A stretch of DNA of 8,815 bases from Deltaproteobacteria bacterium (lineage in GTDB: Bacteria > Desulfobacterota > Desulfovibrionia > Desulfovibrionales > Desulfovibrionaceae), in contig JAIRVN010000152.1 of NCBI GenBank assembly GCA_031253875.1, positions 1 to 8,815 on the forward strand, written 5' to 3'. A model generated the notes under the pieces. That model did no database searches. It was given only the letters and a program-made list of their open reading frames with translations, and had not been told where the DNA came from. Positions 1 to 7,057 of this stretch are shown here, piece by piece. A program made the position numbers and the translations under genes. How positions within the stretch are numbered: the first letter of the stretch is position 1; the number at the start of each line of letters is the position of its first letter.

Positions 1-2
1 TC

Positions 3-596
3 TTCCACCAGTGGATGGGGGGCTTCCCGCAGGATGAAGCCAAAGCCTTTGGCGTTATCGCCTGGGGCGCGGCGGCGGCCGTGCTGGCAAAAGCCGCCAA
101 GGTCATTGTCAAAACCCCACACGAAGCCATGGGCGTGCCCACCATGGAAGCCAACGCCGCAGGCCTGAAGACGACCAAGCAAATCACCTCCATGTTGCGC
201 GACCAGAGCATGATCGACTTCCCCGCAGTAATCGCGGAAAGCGAAATCATCAACCAGGAAGTCGATTGCATCATGAAAAAGACCGAGGAACTCGGCAAGG
301 GCGACTGGGCCCGGGGCGCCGTGGCGGCCTTTGCGGCGGGCGTGATCGATGTGCCCTTCGCACCCAGCAGGTGCAACTACGGCAAGGCCATGCCCGCGCG
401 CGACAACCACGGCGCGGTGCGCCTGCTGGAAGTGGCCAACCTGCCCCTGACCGAAGAACTCAAGGACTTCCACAGGCAAAAACTGGAAGAGCGCGCCAGG
501 ATGGAAAAACGTCCCGTCAACTTCCAGATGATCATCGACGATATCTACGCCATCAGCAAGGGCTGCCTGGTGGGACGCCCGGCGGGCGTGAAGTAG
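3..596 (+). CDS. glmE: Methylaspartate (glutamate) mutase subunit E, 3' part only
   Basis: The frame is open from the window edge, so the gene starts upstream; 197 C-terminal residues remain, against about 480 for the whole family protein. GlmE (MutE) is the catalytic TIM-barrel subunit of coenzyme-B12-dependent glutamate mutase. With GlmS it rearranges (S)-glutamate to (2S,3S)-3-methylaspartate. Seen here: the segment FHQWMGGFP opening the fragment, then DEAKAFGVI, KTPHEAMGVPT and, near the end, VNFQMIIDDIYAISKG. From memory of the Clostridium cochlearium enzyme, Lys326 and Glu330 contact the cobalamin adenosyl group; the Lys and Glu of KTPHEA, four residues apart and at the expected distance from the C terminus, fit them. 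It lies 26 nt before methylaspartate ammonia-lyase, the next enzyme of the pathway. The B12-binding subunit glmS and the mutL-type gene would be expected upstream, outside the window. Identification is firm. Confidence 0.96.
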   Translation, partial: FHQWMGGFPQDEAKAFGVIAWGAAAAVLAKAAKVIVKTPHEAMGVPTMEANAAGLKTTKQITSMLRDQSMIDFPAVIAESEIINQEVDCIMKKTEELGKGDWARGAVAAFAAGVIDVPFAPSRCNYGKAMPARDNHGAVRLLEVANLPLTEELKDFHRQKLEERARMEKRPVNFQMIIDDIYAISKGCLVGRPAGVK

Positions 597-622
597 TGCA
601 CTCCAAGCACAAGGACAGGAAC

Positions 623-1867
623 ATGAAAATCATAAACGTCATCTGCGCGCCCGGGAAAACCGGCTTCTTTTTCGACGACCAGAAGGCCATCAAGAGCGGG
701 GCGAAAAGCGACGGCGCCTACTATGCGGGTTCCCCCATGACCGAGGGTTTTTCGGCAGTGCGCCAGGCGGGCGAAGCCGTTTCCGTCCTCTTTGTGCTGG
801 AGAACGGCGCAGTGGCCCACGGCGACTGCGCGGCGGTGCAGTATTCCGGCGCGGGCGGCAGGGATCCGCTCTTCCTCGCCAGGGATTTCATCCCGGTCAT
901 TGAACGGCATATCGCCCCGTTGTATAAAGACAAGCACATCACCTCGTTCCGCGAGCTTGCCGACATCGTGGACAAAGGCGTCAATCCCGCCACTGGCAGA
1001 ATCTATCATACCGCCATCCGTTACGGCGTGACCCAGGCCTGCCTGGATGCCGTGGCCAAAAGCTCGCGCAGACTCATGGCGGAAGTCGTCGCGGCGGAAT
1101 ACAAGACGACGCTGGCGGAGAGCCCCATACCCGTTTTCGCCCAGACAGGCGATGACAGGTATGTGAACGCCGACAAGATCATCATGAAAGGCGTCGACGT
1201 GCTGCCGCACGGGCTCTTCAACAACGTGGAAGACAAGCTCGGCAGACGCGGCGAAAAGCTGCGCGAATACATCGCCTGGCTGAACAAGCGCATCGTCGGC
1301 CTGGCGCCCTTTCCCGGCTATGCGCCCGTTCTGCATTGCGACGTCTACGGCACGCTGGGCCTTGCCTTCAACAACGACTTCGCACAGATCGCCGACTATC
1401 TGGGCACGCTGGTTGAAACCGCCAGGCCTTTTAGACTACGCATTGAAGGCCCTGTGGACATGGGCGGTAAGGAGGCGCAGATCGACGCGTTGCGCGCCAT
1501 CCGCGAATATACCGACACAAAGGGCATCGCCGTGGAAATAGTGGCCGATGAATGGTGCAACACCCTCGAAGACATCCGGGACTTCTGCGCGCACAGGGCG
1601 GGACACATGGCGCAGATCAAGACGCCGGATCTCGGCGGCATCAACAACAGCATCGAAGCCGTCCTGCATTGCAAGACGCACGGCATGGGAGCGTACCTTG
1701 GCGGCACCTGCAACGAAACCAACCGTTCCGGGGAGGTATGCGCGCATATCGCCATGGCCACCTCACCGATCCAGATGCTTGCCAAACCCGGCATGGGCGT
1801 TGACGAGGGCTTCATGATCGTGTGGAACGAAATGCAGCGCATTCTGGCCCTGAAAGGCACGTTGTAA
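623..1867 (+). CDS. mal: Methylaspartate ammonia-lyase
   Basis: This 414-residue enzyme (family length about 413) removes ammonia from (2S,3S)-3-methylaspartate to give mesaconate, the second step of methylaspartate glutamate fermentation. It belongs to the enolase superfamily: N-terminal cap domain (about 1-160) and TIM barrel. The known active-site positions are all present, shifted by two from the C. tetanomorphum numbering: His196 in VLPHGLFNN, metal ligands Asp240 (HCDVYGTLG), Glu275 (RIEGPVDMGG) and Asp309 (VADEW), and catalytic Lys333 (QIKTPDLGGINN). The GTCNETNRSG loop near 361-370 also matches the family. The start at ATG 623 is chosen because the protein then begins like family members (MKIINV) and AAGGA lies at 611-615; the frame stays open upstream to 266, but that part reads across glmE out of frame. 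It should be active and cytosolic. Three nucleotides separate its stop from the next gene. Confidence 0.97.
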   Translation: MKIINVICAPGKTGFFFDDQKAIKSGAKSDGAYYAGSPMTEGFSAVRQAGEAVSVLFVLENGAVAHGDCAAVQYSGAGGRDPLFLARDFIPVIERHIAPLYKDKHITSFRELADIVDKGVNPATGRIYHTAIRYGVTQACLDAVAKSSRRLMAEVVAAEYKTTLAESPIPVFAQTGDDRYVNADKIIMKGVDVLPHGLFNNVEDKLGRRGEKLREYIAWLNKRIVGLAPFPGYAPVLHCDVYGTLGLAFNNDFAQIADYLGTLVETARPFRLRIEGPVDMGGKEAQIDALRAIREYTDTKGIAVEIVADEWCNTLEDIRDFCAHRAGHMAQIKTPDLGGINNSIEAVLHCKTHGMGAYLGGTCNETNRSGEVCAHIAMATSPIQMLAKPGMGVDEGFMIVWNEMQRILALKGTL

Positions 1868-1870
1868 TCC

Positions 1871-2809
1871 ATGCAGAACCTGATCCAGGAATATTCCATC
1901 TATTCGCTGTATTTCGCCCCCCGGGGCAAGGAGCGGCTGCTGTTTCTGGGCGATCAGATAGGCAGGCGGCACCTGCAGTTTACTGACAGGCTCATCGGGA
2001 TTATCGGCGATGCGGGTTCCGGGAAATCGTCACTCATCAAGGGCATGTTTCCTGGGCTCGAATTGACCAATGACGACGACAGGCTGGATGCAAAGAAGAT
2101 CATGCAGGTGCGGGATCCGGAGGAAGACTTCAATAACGCCACCACCTTCCATCTGGATATGCGCTTTCAGATCGCTTTTACACAACCGCATGAAATTGTT
2201 TATTTTGTGAACAGGGCGCTGGAACGTGACCGCCGGGTGATCGTCGAACATTTCAACCTGCTCTTTCCGGCCTTGCAGCGTTCTGCGGATCTGATGGTCG
2301 GCATCGGAGAAGAGATACTGGTGGTGCGTCCGACGGTGTTCGGGCCGTTGCCCCAGGAAGTATACGAACTCGTGCATACCTCGCTCAAATACCGCAAGAT
2401 GGCGCACACCGTCGAAGACATCACTATCCAGATTCTGCGGGAAGAATTCCATGTCGAACGGGATCTGTTTTTCAGTTCCGACATCAAGAACGGCTTTTTG
2501 CTGCGCTTCGTCACGAAGATAGATCTGGATTTCGACACGCTGTCCGAGCGCATACAGCAACGCCTGTCAGAGAACCTGCCAGTGCGCTATCTGGACGAGA
2601 ACCATATTATGATCGGTGAATCCGCGATCCCTTGCGCCGGGCCTCGCCTGCACGTGCGGAACACTGCGGAAGTGGAGGGCTTCAGTCTCGTCAGAAAATT
2701 CGTCTGGGATGAAAGAACCGCCACCTATTGCCTGGTGGGCACCCTGGAGCACCCGGAAGAACACGTGGGCATCCTGTACAAATTCCATGACGACGGCGCC
2801 CTGCAATAG
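1871..2809 (+). CDS. P-loop NTPase fused to an AlaRS-type second additional (editing-like) domain; function unknown
   Basis: The 312-residue product has a clear Walker A loop, GDAGSGKSS at 46-54, in an N-terminal nucleotide-binding part (about 35-165). I see no convincing textbook Walker B; VIVEHFNLLFP (123-133) is the best candidate. From about 170 to 275 the sequence follows the second additional domain of alanyl- and threonyl-tRNA synthetases: AHTVEDITIQILREEF, then FFSSDIKNGFLLRFV, a helix ending ENLPV, and IPCAGPRLHVRNTAEVEGF. In canonical domains the metal ligands are HxxxH and CxxxH; here the equivalents read H179xxxD183 and C255xxxxxH261, so aminoacyl-tRNA editing activity is doubtful. 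The C-terminal tail (276-312) is unassigned. I recall database entries named after this domain, but no known role. Its place, 3 nt after mal and 12 nt before citC, suggests a part in the same pathway. No strong ribosome site is seen, so translation may be coupled to mal. Domain assignment is by eye. Confidence 0.8.
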   Translation: MQNLIQEYSIYSLYFAPRGKERLLFLGDQIGRRHLQFTDRLIGIIGDAGSGKSSLIKGMFPGLELTNDDDRLDAKKIMQVRDPEEDFNNATTFHLDMRFQIAFTQPHEIVYFVNRALERDRRVIVEHFNLLFPALQRSADLMVGIGEEILVVRPTVFGPLPQEVYELVHTSLKYRKMAHTVEDITIQILREEFHVERDLFFSSDIKNGFLLRFVTKIDLDFDTLSERIQQRLSENLPVRYLDENHIMIGESAIPCAGPRLHVRNTAEVEGFSLVRKFVWDERTATYCLVGTLEHPEEHVGILYKFHDDGALQ

Positions 2810-2821
2810 GCACGCAAGCAT

Positions 2822-3883
2822 ATGCAGGAATTCAGAGAGATCATCACCCGGCGCGACCATGCAGAGGCACGCGAACTGCTCCGGGCAGCCGGGCTTGACG
2901 CGCCGGAGGGCGCCGCCTTCGGGTTGGGTTGCTATGAAGACGGTTTTCTCGGAGGCGTCGGTTTTCTGGCCGGCAACATCCTCTGCGGTATCTGCATCCA
3001 TCCCTCCCGGCGGGGCGCCGGGCTGGCCGCCGGCATCGTCAGCAGGCTGATTCAGCACGCCGCTGCCCAGGGCAGGCACAAGCTCCTGCTCTTCACTTCG
3101 GCAGCGGAAATGCCCAAGTTTCAGGAGATCGGCCTGAAATTGGTCGCCCAAAGCCCGCATGCCGCCTTGCTCGAATTCGGGCAGCCGGACTGCGCGGCAT
3201 GGCTTGAAGACATGCGCGGCGTCCTGCAAGAGCAGAGACAGGCGATGCCGACTGCGGCGTATGGACAGACCGGGGCCATCGTCATGAACGCCAATCCTTT
3301 TACGCTGGGACACCTGCACCTGGTGCGGGCGGCATTGCAACGCTGCGTGTACCTGTGTGTTTTTGTGGTGGAAGAAGACGCTTCCGTTTTTCCCTTCGAT
3401 GTCCGGCTTGCACTCGTGCGGCAGGGACTTGGACAGGAGCCGAGGGCCATTGTGCTGCCTGCCGGTCCGTACATGGTGTCGCGGGCGAGCTTTCCATCGT
3501 ATTTCACGGGTAAGACCGCACACAGCCGCATCCATGCGGAACTGGACAGCACCATCTTTGCCGTGCGTATCGCCAAGGTTTTGGATATCGGCGTCCGTTT
3601 CGTCGGGCAGGAACCCTCGTGCGAAGTAACGGCCCGGTATAATGCCGCGCTCAAGGAAATTTTGCCGCAACACGGCGTCGTCTGCGTGGAAATAGAACGC
3701 CTCAGCAGCGATACCCATGCGATCAGCGCCTCCAGGGTACGCGAACTGCTTGCCGGGCCGGATGCCGACCTCGCCCGGGACGATCTGCGAAAACTCGTTC
3801 CGGAAACAACGCTCGGCTTTGTGCAATCGGATGCGATGCTGGGCATACGCAATGCCTTGCGAAAACATCAAAACATATATTAG
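2822..3883 (+). CDS. citC: [Citrate (or citramalate) lyase]-ACP ligase
   Basis: CitC activates the lyase by acetylating the thiol of the prosthetic group on the acyl carrier subunit, using acetate and ATP. The 353-residue product has the usual two parts. An N-terminal GNAT-like domain (about 1-125) carries the acetyl-CoA-site pattern IHPSRRGAGLAAGIV at 59-73. A C-terminal nucleotidyltransferase domain (about 148-345) carries NANPFTLGH at 156-164, the HxGH-type ATP site in its usual CitC form, and ISASRVREL at 301-309, the second nucleotide-binding motif. Length matches the family (about 330-355). The ATG at 2822 is the first in frame after the preceding stop and gives a normal N terminus; only a weak AGG (2808-2810) precedes it. 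The substrate acid bound to the lyase is not decided by this protein, since the same acetyl-ACP intermediate serves citrate and citramalate lyases. Identification is firm. Confidence 0.95.
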   Translation: MQEFREIITRRDHAEARELLRAAGLDAPEGAAFGLGCYEDGFLGGVGFLAGNILCGICIHPSRRGAGLAAGIVSRLIQHAAAQGRHKLLLFTSAAEMPKFQEIGLKLVAQSPHAALLEFGQPDCAAWLEDMRGVLQEQRQAMPTAAYGQTGAIVMNANPFTLGHLHLVRAALQRCVYLCVFVVEEDASVFPFDVRLALVRQGLGQEPRAIVLPAGPYMVSRASFPSYFTGKTAHSRIHAELDSTIFAVRIAKVLDIGVRFVGQEPSCEVTARYNAALKEILPQHGVVCVEIERLSSDTHAISASRVRELLAGPDADLARDDLRKLVPETTLGFVQSDAMLGIRNALRKHQNIY

Positions 3884-3934
3884 TGTCGCGTCAAGCGATA
3901 GCGGTTCAAGGCACATCAAAGAAGAGGCAACGGT

Positions 3935-4213
3935 ATGAGCGGCATTAAGACGGCCATCGCCGGAACACTGGAATCCAACGACATCATGATCACCGTCTCG
4001 CCGTCACGGCAGGAAGGAAAAAACACCATCGCCGTGGAGAGTATCGTCATGCGGCAGTTCGGTCCTGCAATCATTGCCGCGATAGAAGACAGCCTCACGC
4101 AGTTTGAGGTCGGCTTCGTCCATATCGACGCCAGGGACAGAGGAGCTCTGGAATGCACCATCAAGGCCCGCATGGAAGCCGCTTTGCTGCGCTACAAGGA
4201 ATTGCCGTCATGA
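3935..4213 (+). CDS. citD: Citrate/citramalate lyase acyl carrier protein (gamma subunit)
   Basis: CitD is the small subunit that carries the 2'-(5''-triphosphoribosyl)-3'-dephospho-CoA group, the swinging arm that holds acetyl and then the acid during catalysis. The 92-residue product has the family N terminus AIAGTLESNDIMITV; Ser14 in TLES is at the same position as the modified Ser14 known from the Klebsiella protein. Further matches are SIVMRQFG and the C-terminal DRGALECTIKARMEAAL. The start is supported by GAAGAGG at 3921-3927, 7 nt before ATG. A 51-nt gap separates it from citC, the largest gap in the operon; it holds nothing I recognise beyond this ribosome site. The stop overlaps the citE start as ATGA (4210-4213), typical of coupled translation between subunits of one complex. 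Confidence 0.96.
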   Translation: MSGIKTAIAGTLESNDIMITVSPSRQEGKNTIAVESIVMRQFGPAIIAAIEDSLTQFEVGFVHIDARDRGALECTIKARMEAALLRYKELPS

Positions 4214-5094
4214 AACGCTGCCGCAGCATGCTGTTCATGCCGGGCAACAATCCCGGCATGCTGGCCAGCGCGCAGAGCCTCGGCGCCGACTGCGTCATCT
4301 TTGACATGGAAGACGCCGTGGCGCAGACCGAAAAAGACGCGGCCAGAATTTTGATCCGCCATGCCCTGACATATATGCGGCCGCAGGGCGTGGGCGTCGC
4401 CGTGCGCATCAACGCGCTGGACACTGCCTTCTGGAAGGAGGACATCGCCGCCGTGGTGCGTGGAGGCGCGGATTTCGTCCTGGCTCCGAAAACGAACGGC
4501 CCGGACTACGTGCGGGAACTCATGGCCGGGCTGGAAGCAGCGGAGGCGGAGCACGGCGTGAAAGATGCGCGCATCGTCGTCTTCGCCCTTGTCGAAAGCG
4601 CTTTGGGGATTGAAAATGCCTTTGCCATAGCCTCGGCCCACAAACGTCTCGGCGGCATGTTGCTGGGAGCGGAAGACTTGACGGCGGAACTCGGCGCCAG
4701 GCGTAGCGCCGGGGGCGACGAAATCTTCCACGCGCGTTCGCGTATTCTCATGGCCTGCCGCGCCGCCGGGATACGGGCCATAGACACGCCCTTCCCCTTC
4801 GTGACGGATCTGGAAGCCCTGGCTGCTGACGCCGCCTTTGCCGCACAACTGGGCTTTGACGGCAAGGCCGCCATATCTCCCCACCATATCGTGACCATCA
4901 ATGCCGCCTTTTCGCCGAGTCCCGAGCAGATCAACTGGGCCGGCCGGGTGATGGCCGTCGCCCGCCGCGCTGCCGGGGAGGGCAAAGGAGTCGCCTCCCT
5001 TGACGGAATGATGATTGACCTGCCCGTCATCAAACGGGCTGAGCGCATTCTTGCCATGTGCGACGGTCCGGTGGAGGATTTCCATGCGAACTGA
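4210..5094 (+). CDS. citE: Citrate/citramalate lyase beta subunit (acyl-ACP lyase)
   Basis: CitE cleaves the acyl-ACP thioester: citryl-ACP to oxaloacetate and acetyl-ACP, or citramalyl-ACP to pyruvate and acetyl-ACP. The 294-residue product is a TIM-barrel of the HpcH/HpaI aldolase family at normal length. Motifs seen: RSMLFMPGNNPGML (5-18), CVIFDMEDAV (28-37), VAVRINALDT (63-72), the metal-site strand ALVESALGIENA with Glu129, and GAEDLTAELG with Asp156; the last two acidic residues are the expected Mg2+ ligands by family knowledge. The frame is open from 4153, but ATG 4210 is chosen because it gives the family start MKRCRSMLFMPG, overlaps the citD stop by 4 nt and follows AAGGA at 4196-4200. 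The sequence does not tell citrate from citramalate specificity by inspection; the neighbouring glutamate mutase and mal genes favour citramalate. It ends inside the start of citF. Confidence 0.95.
   Translation: MKRCRSMLFMPGNNPGMLASAQSLGADCVIFDMEDAVAQTEKDAARILIRHALTYMRPQGVGVAVRINALDTAFWKEDIAAVVRGGADFVLAPKTNGPDYVRELMAGLEAAEAEHGVKDARIVVFALVESALGIENAFAIASAHKRLGGMLLGAEDLTAELGARRSAGGDEIFHARSRILMACRAAGIRAIDTPFPFVTDLEALAADAAFAAQLGFDGKAAISPHHIVTINAAFSPSPEQINWAGRVMAVARRAAGEGKGVASLDGMMIDLPVIKRAERILAMCDGPVEDFHAN
5073..5078 (+). promoter_or_regulatory. Ribosome binding site that sets the citF start
   Basis: GGAGGA lies inside the end of citE, 5 nt before ATG 5084. It decides between this ATG and the in-frame ATG at 5015, whose extra 23 codons read across citE and do not look like CitF. 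Confidence 0.7.
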
Positions 5095-6499
5095 CAAATG
5101 CATCCCGGACATCGCCACCGCCCTGCGCGAGGCAGGCGTGCGCGACGGCATGACCCTGTCCTTCCATCATCATCTGCGTGACGGCGATTTCGTCGTGAAC
5201 AGGGTGCTGGACGCGCTGGAAACGCTGGGCGTCGAAGGCATGCGCATCGCGTTGTCCTCCGTCTTTCCCGTGCATGAACCGTTGATCAGACACATCAAAA
5301 GCGGCCTTGTCCGCTCGCTCGACACCGACTATGTCAGCGGCCCGGTCGCTAAAGCCATTTCCAGCGGCATACTCGCGCAGCCCGTCATGTTTCGCTCCCA
5401 CGGCGGCAGGCCCCGCGCCATCGGCGAAGGCAGCCTGCACATTGACATCGCGTGCGTCGCGGCGCCCTGCGTGGACGGTCTGGGCAATATCAACGGTTCC
5501 GGGGGGCCTTCGGCCTGTGGTTCGCTGGGCTATATCCTGCCCGATGCGGCACACGCCGGCAGGGTCATCGCCATTACCGACTTTGTCAGCAAAGAACCGC
5601 TGCGCTCTATTTCCATTCCACACAGCAGCGTGGATTATATCGTCAAGGTGGATACGATCGGCGATCCCGCCGGCATCGTTTCCGGTTCCATCAACCTGAC
5701 GCGCGATCCGGTGGCGCACGCCATCGCCCGCAACGCCCAGGCCGTCATTCGCGCTTCAGGTCTGCTGCGCGACGGCTTCAACTACCAGACGGGCGCGGGC
5801 GGAGCCTCGCTGGCCGCCTCGCAATACCTGCGTGAGGACATGCGCCGCATGGGCCTGCACGGCGGCTTTCTGCTCGGCGGCATCACCAGATACATGGTGG
5901 ACATGCTGGAAGAGAAGCTGTTTGACGCCATCTTTGACGTGCAATGCTTTGACTTGCACAGCGTGCGTTCCATCGCCGAAAACGCCGCGCACCACGAGAT
6001 CTCTGCGGACAGCTATGCGAACCCCGGGCGGAAAAGCTGTTATGTGGACTTTCTGGACGTTGTGCTGCTCGGCGCATCTGAAGTGGACGTCAACTTCAAC
6101 GTCAACGTGCATACCGATTCAAACGGCATGTTGATAGGCGGTTCCGGCGGGCACAACGACGCCGCCGCGGGCGCAAACATGACCATCATCGTCGCGCCGC
6201 TGGTGCGCGCGCGTCTGCCCATCGTGGTTGAGCGCTGCACCACCATCACCACGCCCGGCGCAAGCGTCGACGTGCTGGTCACGGAACGCGGCATCGCCAT
6301 CAATCCGGCCCGCGCTGAACTCGCCGCCCGCCTGAAGGAAGCGCGTCTGCCCCTGTATTCCATCGAGGAACTGCGGGCCATGGCCCTCAACATTACCGGC
6401 ACGCCGAAAAAACTGGCCTTGAGCGATCAGGTCGTCGGCCTTGTCGAATACCGGAACGGCACGATCATAGATTCCATTTATGCAATACGCGATTCTTGA
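5084..6499 (+). CDS. citF: Citrate/citramalate lyase alpha subunit (acyl-ACP transferase)
   Basis: CitF is the CoA-transferase-like subunit that swaps acetate on the carrier protein for the substrate acid, forming citryl- or citramalyl-ACP plus acetate. The 471-residue product shows the family motifs in order: LSFHHHLRDGDFVVN (25-39), SGPVAKAIS (85-93), RSHGGRPRAI (104-113), GNINGSGGPSACGSLGY (134-150), IGDPAGIVSG (192-201), QTGAGGASLA (235-244), DVQCFDLHSV (285-294), IGGSGGHNDAAAGA (351-364) and ERCTTITTPG (383-392). It is about 40 residues shorter than the roughly 510-residue enterobacterial protein; the missing part is the N-terminal stretch before LSFHHHLR, so this is a short-form CitF, not a broken gene. 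ATG 5084 overlaps citE by 11 nt and has its own ribosome site. The 3' end overlaps citX by 20 nt. Identification is firm; substrate is open. Confidence 0.95.
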   Translation: MRTDKCIPDIATALREAGVRDGMTLSFHHHLRDGDFVVNRVLDALETLGVEGMRIALSSVFPVHEPLIRHIKSGLVRSLDTDYVSGPVAKAISSGILAQPVMFRSHGGRPRAIGEGSLHIDIACVAAPCVDGLGNINGSGGPSACGSLGYILPDAAHAGRVIAITDFVSKEPLRSISIPHSSVDYIVKVDTIGDPAGIVSGSINLTRDPVAHAIARNAQAVIRASGLLRDGFNYQTGAGGASLAASQYLREDMRRMGLHGGFLLGGITRYMVDMLEEKLFDAIFDVQCFDLHSVRSIAENAAHHEISADSYANPGRKSCYVDFLDVVLLGASEVDVNFNVNVHTDSNGMLIGGSGGHNDAAAGANMTIIVAPLVRARLPIVVERCTTITTPGASVDVLVTERGIAINPARAELAARLKEARLPLYSIEELRAMALNITGTPKKLALSDQVVGLVEYRNGTIIDSIYAIRDS

Positions 6500-7025
6500 A
6501 GCACGCGAACAGCGCTGGCGGCTGAAACAGGAACTTGCGCGGCGTTTTGGCGCCTGCGTGTGTAGCCTGTGCCTGAACATCCCGGGCCCGGATAAAAATC
6601 CGCCGGGAGCGGAGCAGGCGTTTGCGTTGCTGCAGGCGGCACTGCGCAGGGCGCATGCGCGCGCGGTAACGCGCACATTGCGCAACGCGTGTTGCGCTGC
6701 GATCATGCACGAAATCACCGGTCAAGGCGCTGACGGTTCCTACTGGCTTATGGCTTCACCCTTGCCGGGTTTTACGCTCAAACACATGGCCGTCAGGCTT
6801 GAACGCGAACATCCTCTGGGCCGTCTCGCGGATATAGATGTCCTCACGCACACATGCGAACCCGTTTCGCGCGCGGATTTGGATGTGCCGCCGCGCGCCT
6901 GCTTCCTGTGCGGCGAACCCGCGGCGTTCTGCCGTCGCAAACAGCATCACCCGCAGGAAACGCTCATGGCGTTTATCGGCGCAATGCTGCAGAGCGTGTC
7001 GCCACGATGGGATACGGACGCATGA
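6480..7025 (+). CDS. citX: Apo-citrate lyase phosphoribosyl-dephospho-CoA transferase
   Basis: CitX (holo-ACP synthase of the lyase) transfers the triphosphoribosyl-dephospho-CoA precursor made by CitG onto Ser14 of CitD, releasing pyrophosphate. The 181-residue product (E. coli CitX is about 183) carries the nucleotidyltransferase signature HPLGRLADIDVL (111-122), with the acidic pair Asp118/Asp120 likely binding metal, and the cysteine-rich ending PPRACFLCGEPAAFCRRKQHH (about 137-157), a family feature. ATG 6480 is forced: a TAG in the same frame lies at 6468-6470 and no other standard start codon stands between. No Shine-Dalgarno sequence precedes it, and it sits 20 nt inside citF, so translation probably depends on ribosomes ending citF. 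Its N terminus is slightly short against the enterobacterial enzyme but begins with the ILEAREQR helix common in anaerobes. Confidence 0.93.
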   Translation: MQYAILEAREQRWRLKQELARRFGACVCSLCLNIPGPDKNPPGAEQAFALLQAALRRAHARAVTRTLRNACCAAIMHEITGQGADGSYWLMASPLPGFTLKHMAVRLEREHPLGRLADIDVLTHTCEPVSRADLDVPPRACFLCGEPAAFCRRKQHHPQETLMAFIGAMLQSVSPRWDTDA

Positions 7026-7057
7026 AGAAAATCGAACGGTCTCACAGGGGAGATTGA
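7022..7057 (+). other. Eleven-codon mini-ORF bridging citX and citG
   Basis: An ATG at 7022 overlaps the citX stop as ATGA, and the short reading frame (MKKIERSHRGD) ends in TGA at 7055-7057, which overlaps the citG ATG as TGATG. It could act as a coupling peptide that carries ribosomes from citX to citG across the 31-nt gap. It may also be chance; no ribosome site of its own is apparent and citG has a strong site within it. Confidence 0.35.
7046..7053 (+). promoter_or_regulatory. Ribosome binding site of citG
   Basis: AGGGGAGA ends 3 nt before ATG 7057 and fits a strong Shine-Dalgarno sequence. It fixes the citG start there, although the frame is open back to 6838 through citX. Confidence 0.7.

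Noticed and set aside
266..622. N-terminal extension of mal to an ATG at 266
   Set aside because: The extra residues read glmE in the wrong frame; family proteins begin at the MKIINV start and a ribosome site precedes ATG 623.
597..622. Internal promoter or terminator between glmE and mal
   Set aside because: The 26-nt gap holds only a ribosome site; there is no room for a promoter and no hairpin.
545..1336. A 263-codon open frame on the - strand opposite mal
   Set aside because: Antisense shadow of mal; no motif, low-complexity composition, and mal is certain on the + strand.
2567..3919. A 450-codon open frame on the - strand opposite citC
   Set aside because: It is the antisense shadow of citC in GC-rich DNA; the protein has no recognisable motif, while citC on the + strand has all of its family motifs.
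3884..3934. Regulatory element in the 51-nt citC-citD gap
   Set aside because: I saw a ribosome site for citD but no clear hairpin, promoter or operator.
6838..7056. N-terminal extension of citG into citX
   Set aside because: It translates citX out of frame; the strong ribosome site before 7057 and family length support the later start.
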